Source: Symbiodinium kawagutii (taxonomy: Eukaryota > Sar > Dinophyceae > Suessiales > Symbiodiniaceae). Taken from it: a stretch of DNA of 64,000 bases. Below are positions 21,340-31,433 of this stretch, in pieces (the stretch's first letter is position 1; the number at the start of each line of letters is the position of its first letter). The notes beneath the pieces were generated by a model. It was not told where the DNA came from. It was given only the letters and a program-made list of their open reading frames with translations, and ran no database searches. The DNA is taken from assembly GCA_009767595.1 (NCBI GenBank), contig VSDK01023660.1:581402-645401 (forward strand), given 5' to 3'. Both the position numbers and the translations under genes were made by a program.

Positions 21340-21490
21340 ATACCACAGGGACAGTGATGGAGTTGAGTGGTTGAATAGTGGTTTGTAGTGGTTTAGAGTG
21401 GTTAACCACTGTTAACCACTAGTGCTTAAGTGGCTAATGACTGTGATAATAGTGGTTTGATATGGTTTGATCGTGGTTTAGTAGTGATTT
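21340..21490. repeat. degenerate GGTTAGTAGTGGTT words
   Basis: Local enrichment of AGTGGTTTA/GTGGTTGA words, one of several such patches in the window. Confidence 0.6.
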
Positions 21491-21925
21491 AATCGGGTTC
21501 ACTCTCTTGCAAACTCGCCTAAAAGTCAAAACTCTGCATTCTAAAAAGGTAAGCTAGTTGGAACTGTTTGGTTTTCCACTTCCAGGTCAGTTTGCGGAGA
21601 GGGCAATAGTGGTGAAATGTGACTAACCACCGTTAGCTCAATGGTTGTCAACCATGGTTGGATGATGCTGGACCATGATTAGATGGTGGTTGATAATGGT
21701 CCAGCGATGGCCGATTAAGGATGAATAACGCTAGACAATGACAGTCGATGATGTTGATGGTAGTGCGGGCTTGGTCCATAGTGTACTGGATGAACATGGG
21801 TAAACAATGGTAAAGAAAAAGCTGGTTCATCATGGTTGATCAGTTGTTTAAGATACCAATCCGGTTCATCTGAACCTATCTTGGTTCATCCTGATTCAGA
21901 GAAGAGAAGAGCTCAAAGTTGTGAG

Positions 21926-22083
21926 GAGATATCGAGGAAGGAGATGGAGATTACACAGCGCTCAGCGAGATAGCTGCCCGTTACGTGGTGATGAATCCGT
22001 GGTGCTGTGTCAACAGTGTCCCAAATGTATCATTGTGCTTGAAGTGGAGGCGCCAACTTATCGGCAATCAGCATTTTGCATGA
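21926..22083 (+). CDS. candidate exon, unknown
   Basis: After GTGAG|G the frame reads DIEEGDGDYTALSEIAARYV then VMNPWCC, to a TGA. GT sites at the end of the RYV segment could end the exon earlier. Acidic start. No family recognised. Confidence 0.42.
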
Positions 22084-22346
22084 TTCTTTCTATTGTTCCG
22101 ACAGATCAACATCCCAACTGAACAACTGGTTTCACAGTGTTTTTCACCGGGTTCCTCTGTTTACTTTACTTGACGTCCCCAGTTTTTTTTGGGCACCATG
22201 ATGGTAGCATGTGTGAACATATACATGTATGTAAAGACACAGTAACTATATTTACAAATGTTCACGCGCACACACGCACACATATTTATATACATAGGTA
22301 CACGTGCGCACCATAGATATACTTACATCTATACACTTTATTGTAG

Positions 22347-22460
22347 ATCTACAACCGTGTCGTTGCTCAGAGCATCATGGTGGGTCTAGCCCCACGGCTC
22401 CGCCACGGCTCCGCAGATGACACGACTCTCATGATGAGCTCTATGTGCTCCTACTTATGA
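22347..22460 (+). CDS. candidate exon, unknown
   Basis: After TTTATTGTAG the frame reads IYNRVVAQSIMVGLAPRLRH then GSADDTTLMMSSMCSYL-stop. High C/G third positions and a clear pyrimidine-rich acceptor. Family unknown. Confidence 0.48.
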   Translation: MYNRVVAQSIMVGLAPRLRHGSADDTTLMMSSMCSYL

Positions 22461-22489
22461 TTGGGGGCTTCATCCCTCCTGATGCATAT

Positions 22490-22600
22490 GGCTATGGGTC
22501 AATATTAACCAACCAATAATGGGGATAATAACCAACAATAGTAGGGAAACCAATAGTTAATGATGGGGAAGCAGGGGTGGGGGGTTTTGACCCACAGCCA
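22490..22600. mobile_element. family B foldback element, copy 2
   Basis: Starts GGCTATGGGTCAATATTAAC and ends GGTTTTGACCCACAGCC. Confidence 0.88.
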
Positions 22601-22664
22601 GATCACCATCTTTAGTCACGATCCAACATCGTATGTTTTGTTGTTGACAATTCCATGGTATATT

Positions 22665-22767
22665 TGGGGGTTTCTCAAAATAGTGGTACCTCTAAATCAT
22701 CCTTATTTAATGCTTTTAGCAATAAAGCAGCCATACTGGGGGGTTCCCTATTTTGAGAAACCACCAT
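22665..22767. mobile_element. family A foldback element, copy 7
   Basis: Starts GGGTTTCTCAAAATAGTGGT and ends CCCTATTTTGAGAAACCACC. Only about 65 bp from a family B copy. Confidence 0.88.
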
Positions 22768-22769
22768 TT

Positions 22770-23309
22770 GATTGTTAATCATTACTGTTGATCACATGTC
22801 CTGGTTGACTATGATTGTTGGTCTGTTGGTCAACTCTTACTACCCATCAGTACGCATTGAAACACTTTTACCCATCATTGATGACCGTCATATTTTCTAT
22901 GTTTCTTGCTTAGTGGGAGTTGTGAATCATGAGCAAACTATTATCCGTTGATGCACCATGCATGATATGTGATACCTGTTAAACAGCCATGCATTAATGA
23001 TTTGTCAATGATGAATTAATTAACCATTAACCCACGTCTTCAACCATCATCGTCAACCAACGTTATCAACCACGATCAACCACTACCCACACTAAGCCAT
23101 GACGCAATCATCATTATCAACCACAGTAGTGGTTTAACCAACACAATCAACTATTTATATAGCTTAACCATCATTGAACCACAGCCATCTAACCCGCGGT
23201 GTTAGCTATAGTTGTCACGGCACACAATCAACGCTATCAACCATTGTCAACCATAGTTTGAGCAGCTACTAACCATTCTCAACCATGTCACCCAGAGATA
23301 GCCATACTT
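22770..23309. other. spacer of degenerate AACCATNATCAACC words
   Basis: No coding signal. Dense in ATCAACCA, ACCATCAT and TAACCATT words, which look like decayed remnants of the same short repeats. Confidence 0.6.
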
Positions 23310-23410
23310 GGCTGTGGGTCACAACCCTGTACCCCTGGTTCCCATCATTAACCATTGTTTTCCCTAGTGGTGTTGCTTAATATTGATGGTTAACTGCTTG
23401 ACCCATAGCC
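23310..23410. mobile_element. family B foldback element, copy 3
   Basis: Starts GGCTGTGGGTCACAACCCTG and ends GCTTGACCCATAGCC, inverse orientation relative to copies 1 and 2. Confidence 0.85.
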
Positions 23411-23422
23411 ACTTGTCATCAG

Positions 23423-23513
23423 TTTTCTATGACGGCAAGCCGCGAGGCACAGCTACGGTCTGTGGGGGAACTCAGGGCCAAAGCTGCGCGCACCTGCGCG
23501 CAGCATGCGCACG
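23423..23513 (+). CDS. candidate exon, unknown
   Basis: Frame reading MTASREAQLRSVGELRAKAA then RTCAQHAHG, to a GT donor at 23514. Strong C/G third positions. The frame stays open to about 23602. Starts just after a family B copy. Confidence 0.42.
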
Positions 23514-24294
23514 GTGGTCACCCTTCATGGTGGTTACGATTGTGTAGCGACGAGTTGGGCGCAGACGCATGCGCTTATCTTGTTGTTACGATCAGTTATA
23601 TCTAGTTGTTGTTACGATCAGATATATCATGTTATATCTCGTTCCAAGTTGTAGCACTTATACATATGATCAGCTATATCTTGTTTCGATTTCTAGAGCA
23701 CATTCGATGCACAAATGGCACGACTCCCCAAGTACTTGCCCTGCTTCAGGTTGAATTTTTGTGATGCCGAATATTTTTGCTGAGCGACTTTGGGGTGGTT
23801 TTTGGAGCCATTATAACCAACATGAATTGAATGAACCCTCACCAAGAGGATATCCCAATAGGAAACTGGTCATCCAATCCTATTGGGCAGGCTCAGGCTC
23901 TATGTTAGTTTCCAGGAGTGCAATCTTCCAGTCCATTCCAGTGAATCTCTCAAACTATAGTACCCAGTACAGTATGTGCAACATACAAAGTGGCAACGTA
24001 ATATGTCTTAATTACAAAGTCTTGTAGCATCGTAACTTCATCACAAACATCACTCATCACTACACAGTGTTTAGCATGATCACATCTATTACGTGGCTAT
24101 TTTCAGGCATGAGCCAATAAGGATCCGGTGGTCTACCGTGTACTTCTAACAGCCTTTCATCATTGTTAGCCATTATGAAGAACTATCAAGCCATTATGTA
24201 TTAACTCTCACAATTTTAGCATGACTGGCCATGATTAACCGTTACCAACAATCAATTATCATGATAATTCCTAGCTCTTAGCCATGACTAGACA

Positions 24295-24570
24295 TCATGA
24301 AGCACTCATCAAGTACTGATAACGTTTCAGTAGGGTTGATTTAAGACCAGATATTGCCAACCAGATCCAACCAGTTGTTATTTCCAATAGCAACGCTACA
24401 CCATTCATTGCCAACCCCACCAGCCATGGCTGCATGCGCTGCAGGTTTTCCAGAGGTTTGGCTGCGGGACAAGCAGCCAGGCACGGCCTGGGCGAACCGT
24501 TCTGGTCATTCTGGTTCCCGAAGTCGCTAAGTTGGAAACCCGTTACAGCACACTTCTTCATTATAGAGGT
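24295..24570. CDS. segment open and coding-like on both strands
   Basis: Minus frame reads PLENLQRMQPWLVGLAMNGV then ALLLEITTGWIWLAISGLK (hydrophobic). Plus frame reads IANPTSHGCMRCRFSRGLAA then GQAARHGLGEPFW with more C/G third positions. GC donors fit either. Strand cannot be decided by eye. Confidence 0.35.
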
Positions 24571-24640
24571 AAACCACAGGTAAACCACAGGTAAACCACA
24601 GGTAAACAACAGGTAAACCACATGTAAACCATGGTAACCC
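24565..24640. repeat. 12-bp tandem repeat GGTAAACCACAG
   Basis: Five to six copies of GGTAAACCACAG. Confidence 0.92.
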
Positions 24641-24781
24641 CTACAGAAGGTGGATTCTGGGCAGAAATAGGCCATCACAATCTATAACAAGCATGGTTGA
24701 CATAGTCATATCATATCAGCTATCAGAAGTACTCGGCATTGACCTCAAATTTTTGCTGCCTGATGTTTTTCGACCGAAAAC

Positions 24782-25135
24782 TTGTCACCTGCGTTTGGTT
24801 CATGTGCACAACGGAGCACCAGCTGGCGCCCACCATTAGCACGGCAGGAAGAAATGGAAGCTTTGATCACCCATACTTTCGATAGAAAGTCCTCCGGGTT
24901 TGAAGTGGAGATTATAATAGCTTTTCAACTGTTGCTTCTAGAGACATCAACCCACTGTTTTGCCCTTCGAAGCTGGGAAGCCCGACGGACCATTTCAAGT
25001 GACAATTGTTCCAAGCTTCGTGGCAAGCCGGCGAATCGATCTGCACCAATGACAGCACTGTCAGCACTGTCCCGCTCAACGGTCAAGATCTTTCGATATC
25101 TTTCAGGGTCTTTCGTGGCCTTTCAAGATGTTTAA
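24782..25135 (+). CDS. coding-like region, unknown
   Basis: 117-codon frame. The best part (about 24990-25090) is open in two frames: SKLRGKPANRSAPMTALSAL and AGESICTNDSTVSTVPLNGQ. The second has better third positions. No domain seen. Confidence 0.28.
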   Translation: MSPAFGSCAQRSTSWRPPLARQEEMEALITHTFDRKSSGFEVEIIIAFQLLLLETSTHCFALRSWEARRTISSDNCSKLRGKPANRSAPMTALSALSRSTVKIFRYLSGSFVAFQDV

Positions 25136-25529
25136 GTGTGCTGTGTTTATGCTTTGCGTTTTCACGAACTCGGCCAGTTTTTGTACATAGAAGCTCAGAT
25201 GTTGTCAAGCAGATACATCTCTTTTCCGAGAAACCACTTTGTTTACGCTCTTTTACGTGGGATACAGTCGACCGAAACGTCACTGGTGTGATCTGTACAT
25301 CCCGGAGCCTCCAATCTGGAAAACGGATGATCTAATCGATGATCAAATCTGCAATTCGTGAACCTTTGAAAAACCCGTGCTGGTTGATGATTTCACCGTT
25401 CGAGAGCAACACAGTCCCCTAGGGTGACTGCATGATCATCAGTTGTATGTGAACACCCAAGAATCAGTCTGTGATATTTCTTATATCTAGTTGCCCTCTG
25501 GATCTCTTTTTCTATTTGTGTGCCCATCT

Positions 25530-25742
25530 ATCTGACGAGCCCATCTATTTGACGAGCCCATTTATCTGACTAGTCCATCTATCCATCCAACCATCCAACC
25601 ATCCAACCATCCAACCATCCAACCATCCAACCATCCAACCATCCATCCATCCATCCATCCAACCATCCAACCATCCATCCATCCATCCATCCAACCATCC
25701 ATCCGTCCGTCCGTCCGTCCGTACGTACGTACGTACGTACGT
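25530..25742. repeat. (CCAT/CCAAC)n and (CCGT/ACGT)n microsatellite
   Basis: Tetranucleotide arrays CCAT/CCAAC then CCGT then ACGT. The Trp/Met/Asp-rich minus readings are artefacts. Confidence 0.95.
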
Positions 25743-25808
25743 CCGTCCATTTTTTTTCTGTTTGTACCCAGCAGGTATTGGTTATCAGTGCTTGTCGTTG
25801 ATCCCGAG

Positions 25809-25972
25809 CATGCCCATACTGTGCCATGAAACGCCGCGACAGGACGAAGTTCCGACGGACTTTTTCACTGAAGGTGCTGCATGGCACTGGGGTTTGCTTG
25901 ATACAGTTGCACCGTGGATTGCCGGTTGACAAGCCAGTCTGGGGGTTCATAAAAAGAGTTTATTATACATGA
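25809..25972 (+). CDS. candidate terminal exon with CPYC motif, unknown
   Basis: After CCGAG the frame reads [20 protein letters not shown], then [20 protein letters not shown], to a TGA. CPYC followed by a basic stretch suggests half of a zinc-binding motif or a redox-type CxxC. The partner cysteines would be in another exon. Confidence 0.42.
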
Positions 25973-26145
25973 TGCATGGAAGTGCATGGATGAATATTCT
26001 ACATTTATAGTCATTTTGGAGGTATTCGGTACCAAAACCATTCAATATGTTTATTTGTGGGTGGGCAGCTTTCTTGTTGACTCTTCCGGAATCAAAGCAA
26101 CATCAATCACCGCATGCCATTCGGAGTATTGGATTGCTCCGATGT

Positions 26146-26640
26146 CAAAATAGATGGCACCGATTCTTGAGTTGCGCCATCTATTTTTATCGGTAGTTTG
26201 ACTTTTTTCGCCAGAGGGGTAGATGGCGCAACCCATCTTGGGAAGCGCCCAAAAATGTGTGCCATCTACTCTTTAACCATTAGTTTTCCATTAGAAGAGC
26301 ACGAAATCTGGACCCAACAATTTTTCAAAATGACATTTCGCTATTCTTCAATCCGGGGGCGCCCCGCAACGATGCAAATCATTACTGACGAAACAAATAG
26401 ATGGCACAAGTCTGTCTGGCTTGAGCCATCTACAGCCTCTGAAACATAGGCGTTTGAAGTGGCAAAACGCAACCCCTCTCCTTTTAGTTGTGCCATCTAT
26501 TGGGCTTTCGGGTGTTTGAGGATAGCGAGGAACACCAAAAAAAATTGAAGACCCCCGAGCAAAAATGTGTCATTTCGCAACCCTGCGGTGCCATCTACCG
26601 GTCGGTTTTGGGTTTTGAGTTGTGCCATCTATTTTGGCAG
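26146..26640. repeat. cluster of inverted TAGATGGCNC motifs
   Basis: Nine copies of TAGATGGC(A/G)C or its complement within 0.5 kb, as facing pairs in the left half (+,-,+,-,+,-) and then three in the same orientation. Sequence between copies is unrelated. No coding signal of note. Confidence 0.85.
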
Positions 26641-26756
26641 CGGTGTAAATTGCCAATTTTTGTACACATACAAGCTGAGTCTTGTGCCTTGTGTCCGTAG
26701 ATTTTTACTGGAAGAAAACATTATGCAGCCTTTGTTGACGCTGAAAGTTGTAAGAA

Positions 26757-26895
26757 ATAGTGTACCCCCAACTTACTGTGGGTTTCCCTGTTAAGAACGG
26801 CTATTGTACCCTCAAGTTACTGGTGGTTTCCAGCTCTCAGTCATGGCTATGAGCAGTGGTGCGAAGGTAGGTACCACCTATGGACAAAGCCAAAC
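26757..26895. mobile_element. family C-like element, copy 2, diverged
   Basis: Contains GGGTTTCCCTGTTAAGAACGG + CTATTG as in the interior of the 51762 copy (GGTTTCCCTGTCAATAATGG + CTATC). It ends GGTACCACCTATGGACAAAG. Confidence 0.5.
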
Positions 26896-26960
26896 AACGA
26901 GCTTCTACTCTACCAGACGTTCCAGGTAGAGCAGGGCACTGCTATAGCAACAGAACCATA

Positions 26961-27063
26961 TGGTGGTTTTTAACATGGGGAACCCCCAAGATGGTTGGTT
27001 TACTACTATAAATGAATGATATAAGGGATGATTAGGAAGTCCCCTATTTTGAGAAACCACCAT
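26961..27063. mobile_element. family A foldback element, copy 8
   Basis: Starts TGGTGGTTTTTAACATGGGG and ends CCCTATTTTGAGAAACCACC. Confidence 0.88.
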
Positions 27064-27654
27064 TTGAGCAACGAACAGAAGATCGAAGCAACAATCGTTC
27101 ACTGAGTTGGTTAATGGGAAAACCGACAAGAAATCCTTGTATGAAGCACCAATTATCGGGGTTTCCTGGAGATTGTCCCATCAACCATTTGTGCATTTTG
27201 TGATGATGTGATGGATGGAAACCGCGATCATGAGATTTCAAAGGTGATTAGGTGGCATAGTGATGTTGATTGCTACAATGCTCTCCGGCTGAAACTTCAA
27301 ATCTCTGTGCAGCTGCAGATGGGTGACTCCTTGAAATGACCGGTTTTTCTTTACTCTATCACGCGACCAGTCGCCAAGACCTAGTGATTGTTCATACGGA
27401 TTCTATGAGTTGTTTTCTTAGGAATTGCGATCGATGATGGGAATCACTATCAGCCAGCTAATCCAATCAATTCTCCCTAGATCGTCAGTCGTGGTTTGTT
27501 CTCATCCTTTGTGATTCATCATTATTAGCAACGATCATTCTTTAGTCATCCTGAATGAAAAGTCATTGTTTCAGTTCAACCATCATTAGCCATTGTCCTA
27601 GTTATTGACCTTCGTTCAATCGTTCATTATTTCATTCACCATCACTGGCAATCA

Positions 27655-27880
27655 TCTACCATCATTATCAACCATCATTGTCAGCCATCACGATCAACCA
27701 TCATTGTGAACAATCATAATGAACCATCATTGTCAGCCATCATGATCAACCATCATTGTGAACCATCATAATGAACCATCATTGCCAGCCACCACGATCA
27801 ACCATCATTGCGAACCATGATAATGAACCATCATTGTCAGCCATCATGATCAGCCATCATTATGAACCATTAGTCACTGC
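27655..27880. repeat. 52-bp tandem repeat built of 13-bp subunits
   Basis: About four 52-bp units, each made of four 13-mers: ACCATCATTGTCA, GCCATCATGATCA, ACCATCATTGTGA, ACCATCATAATGA. Outside the array the same words persist in degenerate form from about 27.5 to 28.2 kb. Confidence 0.9.
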
Positions 27881-27909
27881 TGTATAATTTTTTGTGGGTG
27901 GTGACCCAG

Positions 27910-27978
27910 CCCAAAATCAGCGCGAGATCGAAAGCGCGATTTCGCACTTTGCCGTTGCGCCAGGCAGCAATTTCCAGG
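27910..27978 (+). CDS. candidate internal exon, unknown
   Basis: Frame reading NQREIESAISHFAVAPGSNF, to CAG G|GT donor at 27979. Acceptor CCCAG or ATCAG. GC-rich island between repeat tracts. Confidence 0.42.
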
Positions 27979-28464
27979 GTCAAACCTCACCACGTTGCTG
28001 ACAGGCGAGAGAACATGTTGGGCTGATTGACTGTTTTTATGTGACTAGACTAGTGGTGAATATTAATGAATTTGGTGGTCGATTGACGATTAATTTGATG
28101 GTTCATGATGGTTGATGATGACTAACAATGGTTTCTGATGGTTAATGATGGCTAATGATGTTTAAAGATGGTTTATCATGGCCAACGATGGTCGAAGGAA
28201 GATGGTTGAAGCTGGTTAATGATCTATAGTTATGATTAAGCATTTTTTCAGCCTTCAAGCTTGCATGCGGGTGGGATTTAGAGGCTTGGGTGGGCAATTT
28301 TAGAAGACTATACTCTTCACAAAGCGATCCCCTCGTTTGTTAACTTAGGCTAGTTCACCCTGGTAGCTACCAGGCCAGTGATAGATATAACCAGCTTCTT
28401 AATTGGTGAATCTTACGCAACACCCTGTGTGAACAGCAAGACAGCCACCCTGTAAGGTCCCCAG

Positions 28465-28665
28465 GTAAACCAGCCGGAACAGCAGGATAATCTCTCAAGG
28501 TTTCGGTTTGAGGAAGCTGCTCCATGTGCTTTGGCCGACAATGAAAATCGTGGCCATTTTTTTGGAGGTATTTTCGGAAAGGTGGACGTTCCCATTCTTC
28601 TTGATGTTGGTTCCCAGCTATTGCAGGAAGCAATTGAACTATTCCTGCCACGGGAACGAGCATAG
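28465..28665 (+). CDS. retropepsin-like segment, degenerate
   Basis: After CCCCAG|G, 66 codons to TAG. The middle reads GGIFGKVDVPILLDVGSQLL. The hydrophobic-LLD-x-GS pattern is that of the catalytic loop of aspartic proteases of LTR retroelements (usually D[T/S]G[S/A]); here T/S is replaced by V at codon 48, so activity is doubtful. The RFEEA start and acidic-aromatic middle have no other match known to me. It could be a retrotransposon remnant, or a chance resemblance in an ordinary exon. Confidence 0.4.
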   Translation, partial: VNQPEQQDNLSRFRFEEAAPCALADNENRGHFFGGIFGKVDVPILLDVGSQLLQEAIELFLPRERA

Positions 28666-28965
28666 CATGAGGATTTTCACCACAGCTCAATGGTGCATGA
28701 CAGCTAGCTAGGACTAGTGATCGTGCAAGCAGTTCCAAGGTTTATCAGATGTGGGAGTAACCACGGCAGATCAGGTGATCATCAAGAACGATCATGGGGG
28801 GACCCGCAAGTGGGGGGACCTCTCATCACGATGGTAATGACTGGAGGGCCTTGAGGGTAACCCTACCCGGTACCTAGGCTGAACAACACTAAAGGTCCAG
28901 GGATTGTTGACCAGGATGCGCGCCAGTGTTACCACAAGACATCTCACGCAAGTTGTTTTTATGAG

Positions 28966-29337
28966 TTGGCAAAAGTATTTTTGTTGCGGAAAGAATGGCC
29001 GTTGGAGATGACTGAACTTAGATCCACATTCAATCACCTTTCTCAGAATACAGGTGTACATGGGGCTATCCACGATTTGGGTACCCCAGTCATCATCCGA
29101 AGTGCCGGCCACTGTTTAGGAGGGAGCGTTTTCCATTCTTTCGGCGCACTGCATTGCATTCTTTGCTCAGCTCAACCGATAGAATCCATTCAATCTACAG
29201 AAAGGTACTTTAGTAGATTAGTAGATGTTTGGAGATTTTTGGAGACCATCACTGAATATCATATGCTGATAAAATGGTTGAATGCACATCACTCAATAGA
29301 CATTCATGACTACCCTCAGGCGTCCCTAAGGCCCTAA
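28966..29337 (+). CDS. ORF of 123 codons, doubtful
   Basis: Open + frame starting with a TTG/ATG-like codon, reading NTGVHGAIHDLGTPVIIRSA in its better part. Composition is mediocre. It may be partly real (about 29050-29200). Confidence 0.22.
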   Translation: MAKVFLLRKEWPLEMTELRSTFNHLSQNTGVHGAIHDLGTPVIIRSAGHCLGGSVFHSFGALHCILCSAQPIESIQSTERYFSRLVDVWRFLETITEYHMLIKWLNAHHSIDIHDYPQASLRP

Positions 29338-29516
29338 CCTGGAAGCTGAAAATCACCATTTTTCATAGGCAAAACCATGATCAAGAGACATAAATAGTGG
29401 ATTTTCTACGAAACCAGGTAAGGGACTGCCGGAGTGTATAGATGACTGCTGCATGTTCGTAAATCGTCTCCGCGCCCCAGGCATCAAGTCGGGAGTACCC
29501 AGAGGGGGGAACGCTT

Positions 29517-29848
29517 TTAAGAGGGGGAGGTGGCACGCTTTGCAAGGCACCGTTTCTTTGGGGTACAGTCAGTGGCCTTGGAAACATGATGAACACTAGA
29601 AATCGTTCCGATACTAGATCGAACATTGAAGTTTTTCTTTGTGGTTTCGTTGGCGTTTTCCACCATTCCCTTCAGAATCATGGCCGCAAAGTGCCCAAAC
29701 AGATGGTGGGATTGTACCAGCCTGATGTACTCAAGCGCCAGTGAGACCGGCAGCAGCCCTTGGGTGTAGCCCGGGATTCCTTGGATTTCGAAAAGGGACA
29801 CCATCATAGCCATGGCTTCATAGCTTGGTGGCTCGAATGAATGATAGA
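29517..29848 (-). CDS. unknown protein, terminal exon (minus gene)
   Basis: 2 bases + 109 codons + TAA on the minus strand. It reads YHSFEPPSYEAMAMMVSLFE, later GLLPVSLALEYIRLVQSHHL and GHFAAMILKGMVENANETTK, with even codon use and no stop. Acceptor is CCAACAG. Its 2-base start matches the 1-base end of the exon at 30026-30194, giving a continuous reading. No family recognised. The C-terminus is basic with cysteines (DCTPKKRCLAKR). Confidence 0.55.
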
Positions 29849-30025
29849 CTGTTGGCATTGGCGACAAAAAAACTTCTCCTAGTCCAAAGTCGTGATCTCA
29901 TGTGGGCTTGAGGCAGCATGTTATTTGTTTGTTCTTTGAATCTAAGGCACAGAATGTCATGGAGGAACACACATCGGATCAGGTTGGATCATCTTGGAGA
30001 ATCGAATTGGGCAACTCATCATGAC

Positions 30026-30194
30026 CAAAATGCTCTGGGATTTGGAAGTCCAGATCTTTCACAGCAACCCAGCGCCATCGTTGGGGGCACATATACGAGC
30101 CTGTTGAAGAAATTTTGCTCTGTCGAGATCCATGAGAGACTAGAGACTGCTCCCGGGCAATTAAAAACCAAATCTGCCTTAGGCTTAAGGGACC
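30026..30194 (-). CDS. unknown protein, internal exon (minus gene)
   Basis: Acceptor CTTTTTTCTGCTGTTCAG|G is the best pyrimidine-tract acceptor in the region. 56 codons + 1 base follow, reading GPLSLRQIWFLIAREQSLVS and later QRWRWVAVKDLDFQIPEHF, to a G|GT donor. Joined in phase to 29517-29848. Without splicing the frame runs to TGA at 29979. Confidence 0.5.
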
Positions 30195-30354
30195 CTGAAC
30201 AGCAGAAAAAAGACTGAGCCTGTGGCTTGGTACTCCAACATGGAGTCCAGCTCGATTGATTTGTTAATCAGATTGGATGTGTGTGTTTTGCTGATTTTTC
30301 ATGTGCCAGTTGATGTTGGTCCTTCAGTGATGATATAGAGAGATGCTTTCATGA

Positions 30355-30724
30355 CTGCCTGAAACCACATTCGAAACAGACAGAGCCGCAGCCGAGTGTT
30401 GCCACGTTTTGCCGAGTTCTGGAACACCAACTTTCCTCAAGACTACTCTTGGCTTGAGGCACTGCTGGCCATGTTGGGGCGGGCTGCTGAAACCAGTGAT
30501 TGGGACCCCGACACGACCTCCTTGAAGGAGAGAACTTTCTCTAGTTGTGGTGCGATTGTGGTTGTGTTTGTGCTTGTGGTTGTTGTAGACAGCTCCTTTA
30601 TTAGTAGTAAAATCTGAGTCGCTTGAGCAGCCGTGGGTGTATCCTGTTGCCAAATGTTGCCGAACCGCGAAGCCTCCAATGACTTGGACTGGTGTGATTC
30701 CATAGCTGAGAAGAGAGCGGGCAT
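30355..30724 (-). CDS. coding-like block upstream in same minus gene
   Basis: Two minus frames are open in turn. 30724-30443 reads MESHQSKSLEASRFGNIWQQ, then a Thr-rich stretch and SGSQSLVSAARPNMASSASS. About 30420-30372 reads VGVPELGKTWQHSAAALSVS, ending at a GT that joins in phase to 30194. The Thr-rich part overlaps an ACAACC-type repeat. Probably exons of one gene; borders uncertain. Confidence 0.42.
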
Positions 30725-31433
30725 TTAGTGAGTTCGGGGTTTAGGTGGCTTGAGCCATGGCCAAACATCCCAACATTGGCTGAAGAGATTTGTTTGTAGG
30801 CATCTCCACTAGGCCCATGCGCAGCAATATTTTTGGCGATCCCAGAGACGTGATGTTTCATACCGCTGTACCTTGGTTGACTTGCAAGTGTATTTTTTCC
30901 ATATTGAATCAGTTCTTGCACGTTTTACCAACAACACTGGCAATTTCAATAGCCCCACATGTGCTGACCATGCACGATGGTGATCTTTTCAGGTCAGATA
31001 TGGGCGTAATTGTCATGGCGAAGCATTCCTCCAGAGAACACGTGCACCGTGTAACATCAATCCTCCGTATATTTATCCGAAGAGCCGAAGGAGATTTTGT
31101 TCTGTAGAAGAACTGTGCAGTTCCTTCAGGAGGACAACAGTGCTGAGTCATTGCCCAAGAAGCACGGGGAGATGCTTTGCTCGCCTCATTGGCTCGAAGC
31201 TCCGCGTTGACACCGCCCCCTGTAGAAAAGGTACGTGTACCTCCTTCTGTGCTCCCCGCTGCCATGGGATTTGCCAAGTGGTTTGCTTCTATGGGATCCA
31301 CTACCGAGAAAAAGACCCATTGCGAAGCCACAAAAGCAAGCAAGCACCGTGTCTCGCGGAAGGTAAAACAAGCGCATCTCAGCTCAAGTTTCATGATCCA
31401 TGCAGAGTCCATAAATTCATGATCCCTGTCCAT
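30601..31433 (-). CDS. long minus frames, frame change near 30915
   Basis: A 174-codon frame (31433-30909) reads AAGSTEGGTRTFSTGGGVNA and TRCTCSLEECFAMTITPISD. At its end a second frame (30921-30601) takes over with HVSGIAKNIAAHGPSGDAYK and NVGMFGHGSSHLNPELTKC. The change happens within 15 nt, too short for an intron, so it is a frameshift, an earlier exon border, or overlapping chance ORFs. A + strand exon is also plausible at 31148-31228. Confidence 0.4.
31148..31228 (+). CDS. alternative + strand exon candidate
   Basis: Frame reading IAQEARGDALLASLARSSAL then TPPPVEK, ending exactly at AAAAG|GTACGT, a consensus-like donor. It conflicts with the minus frame over the same bases. Confidence 0.35.

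Noticed and set aside
25562-25950. Trp/Met/Asp/Gly-repeat minus ORFs
   Set aside because: Reading of CCAT/CCAAC tetranucleotides.
27650-27890. CRISPR-like array
   Set aside because: Repeats are contiguous 13/52-bp tandem units without unique spacers, and the genome is eukaryotic.
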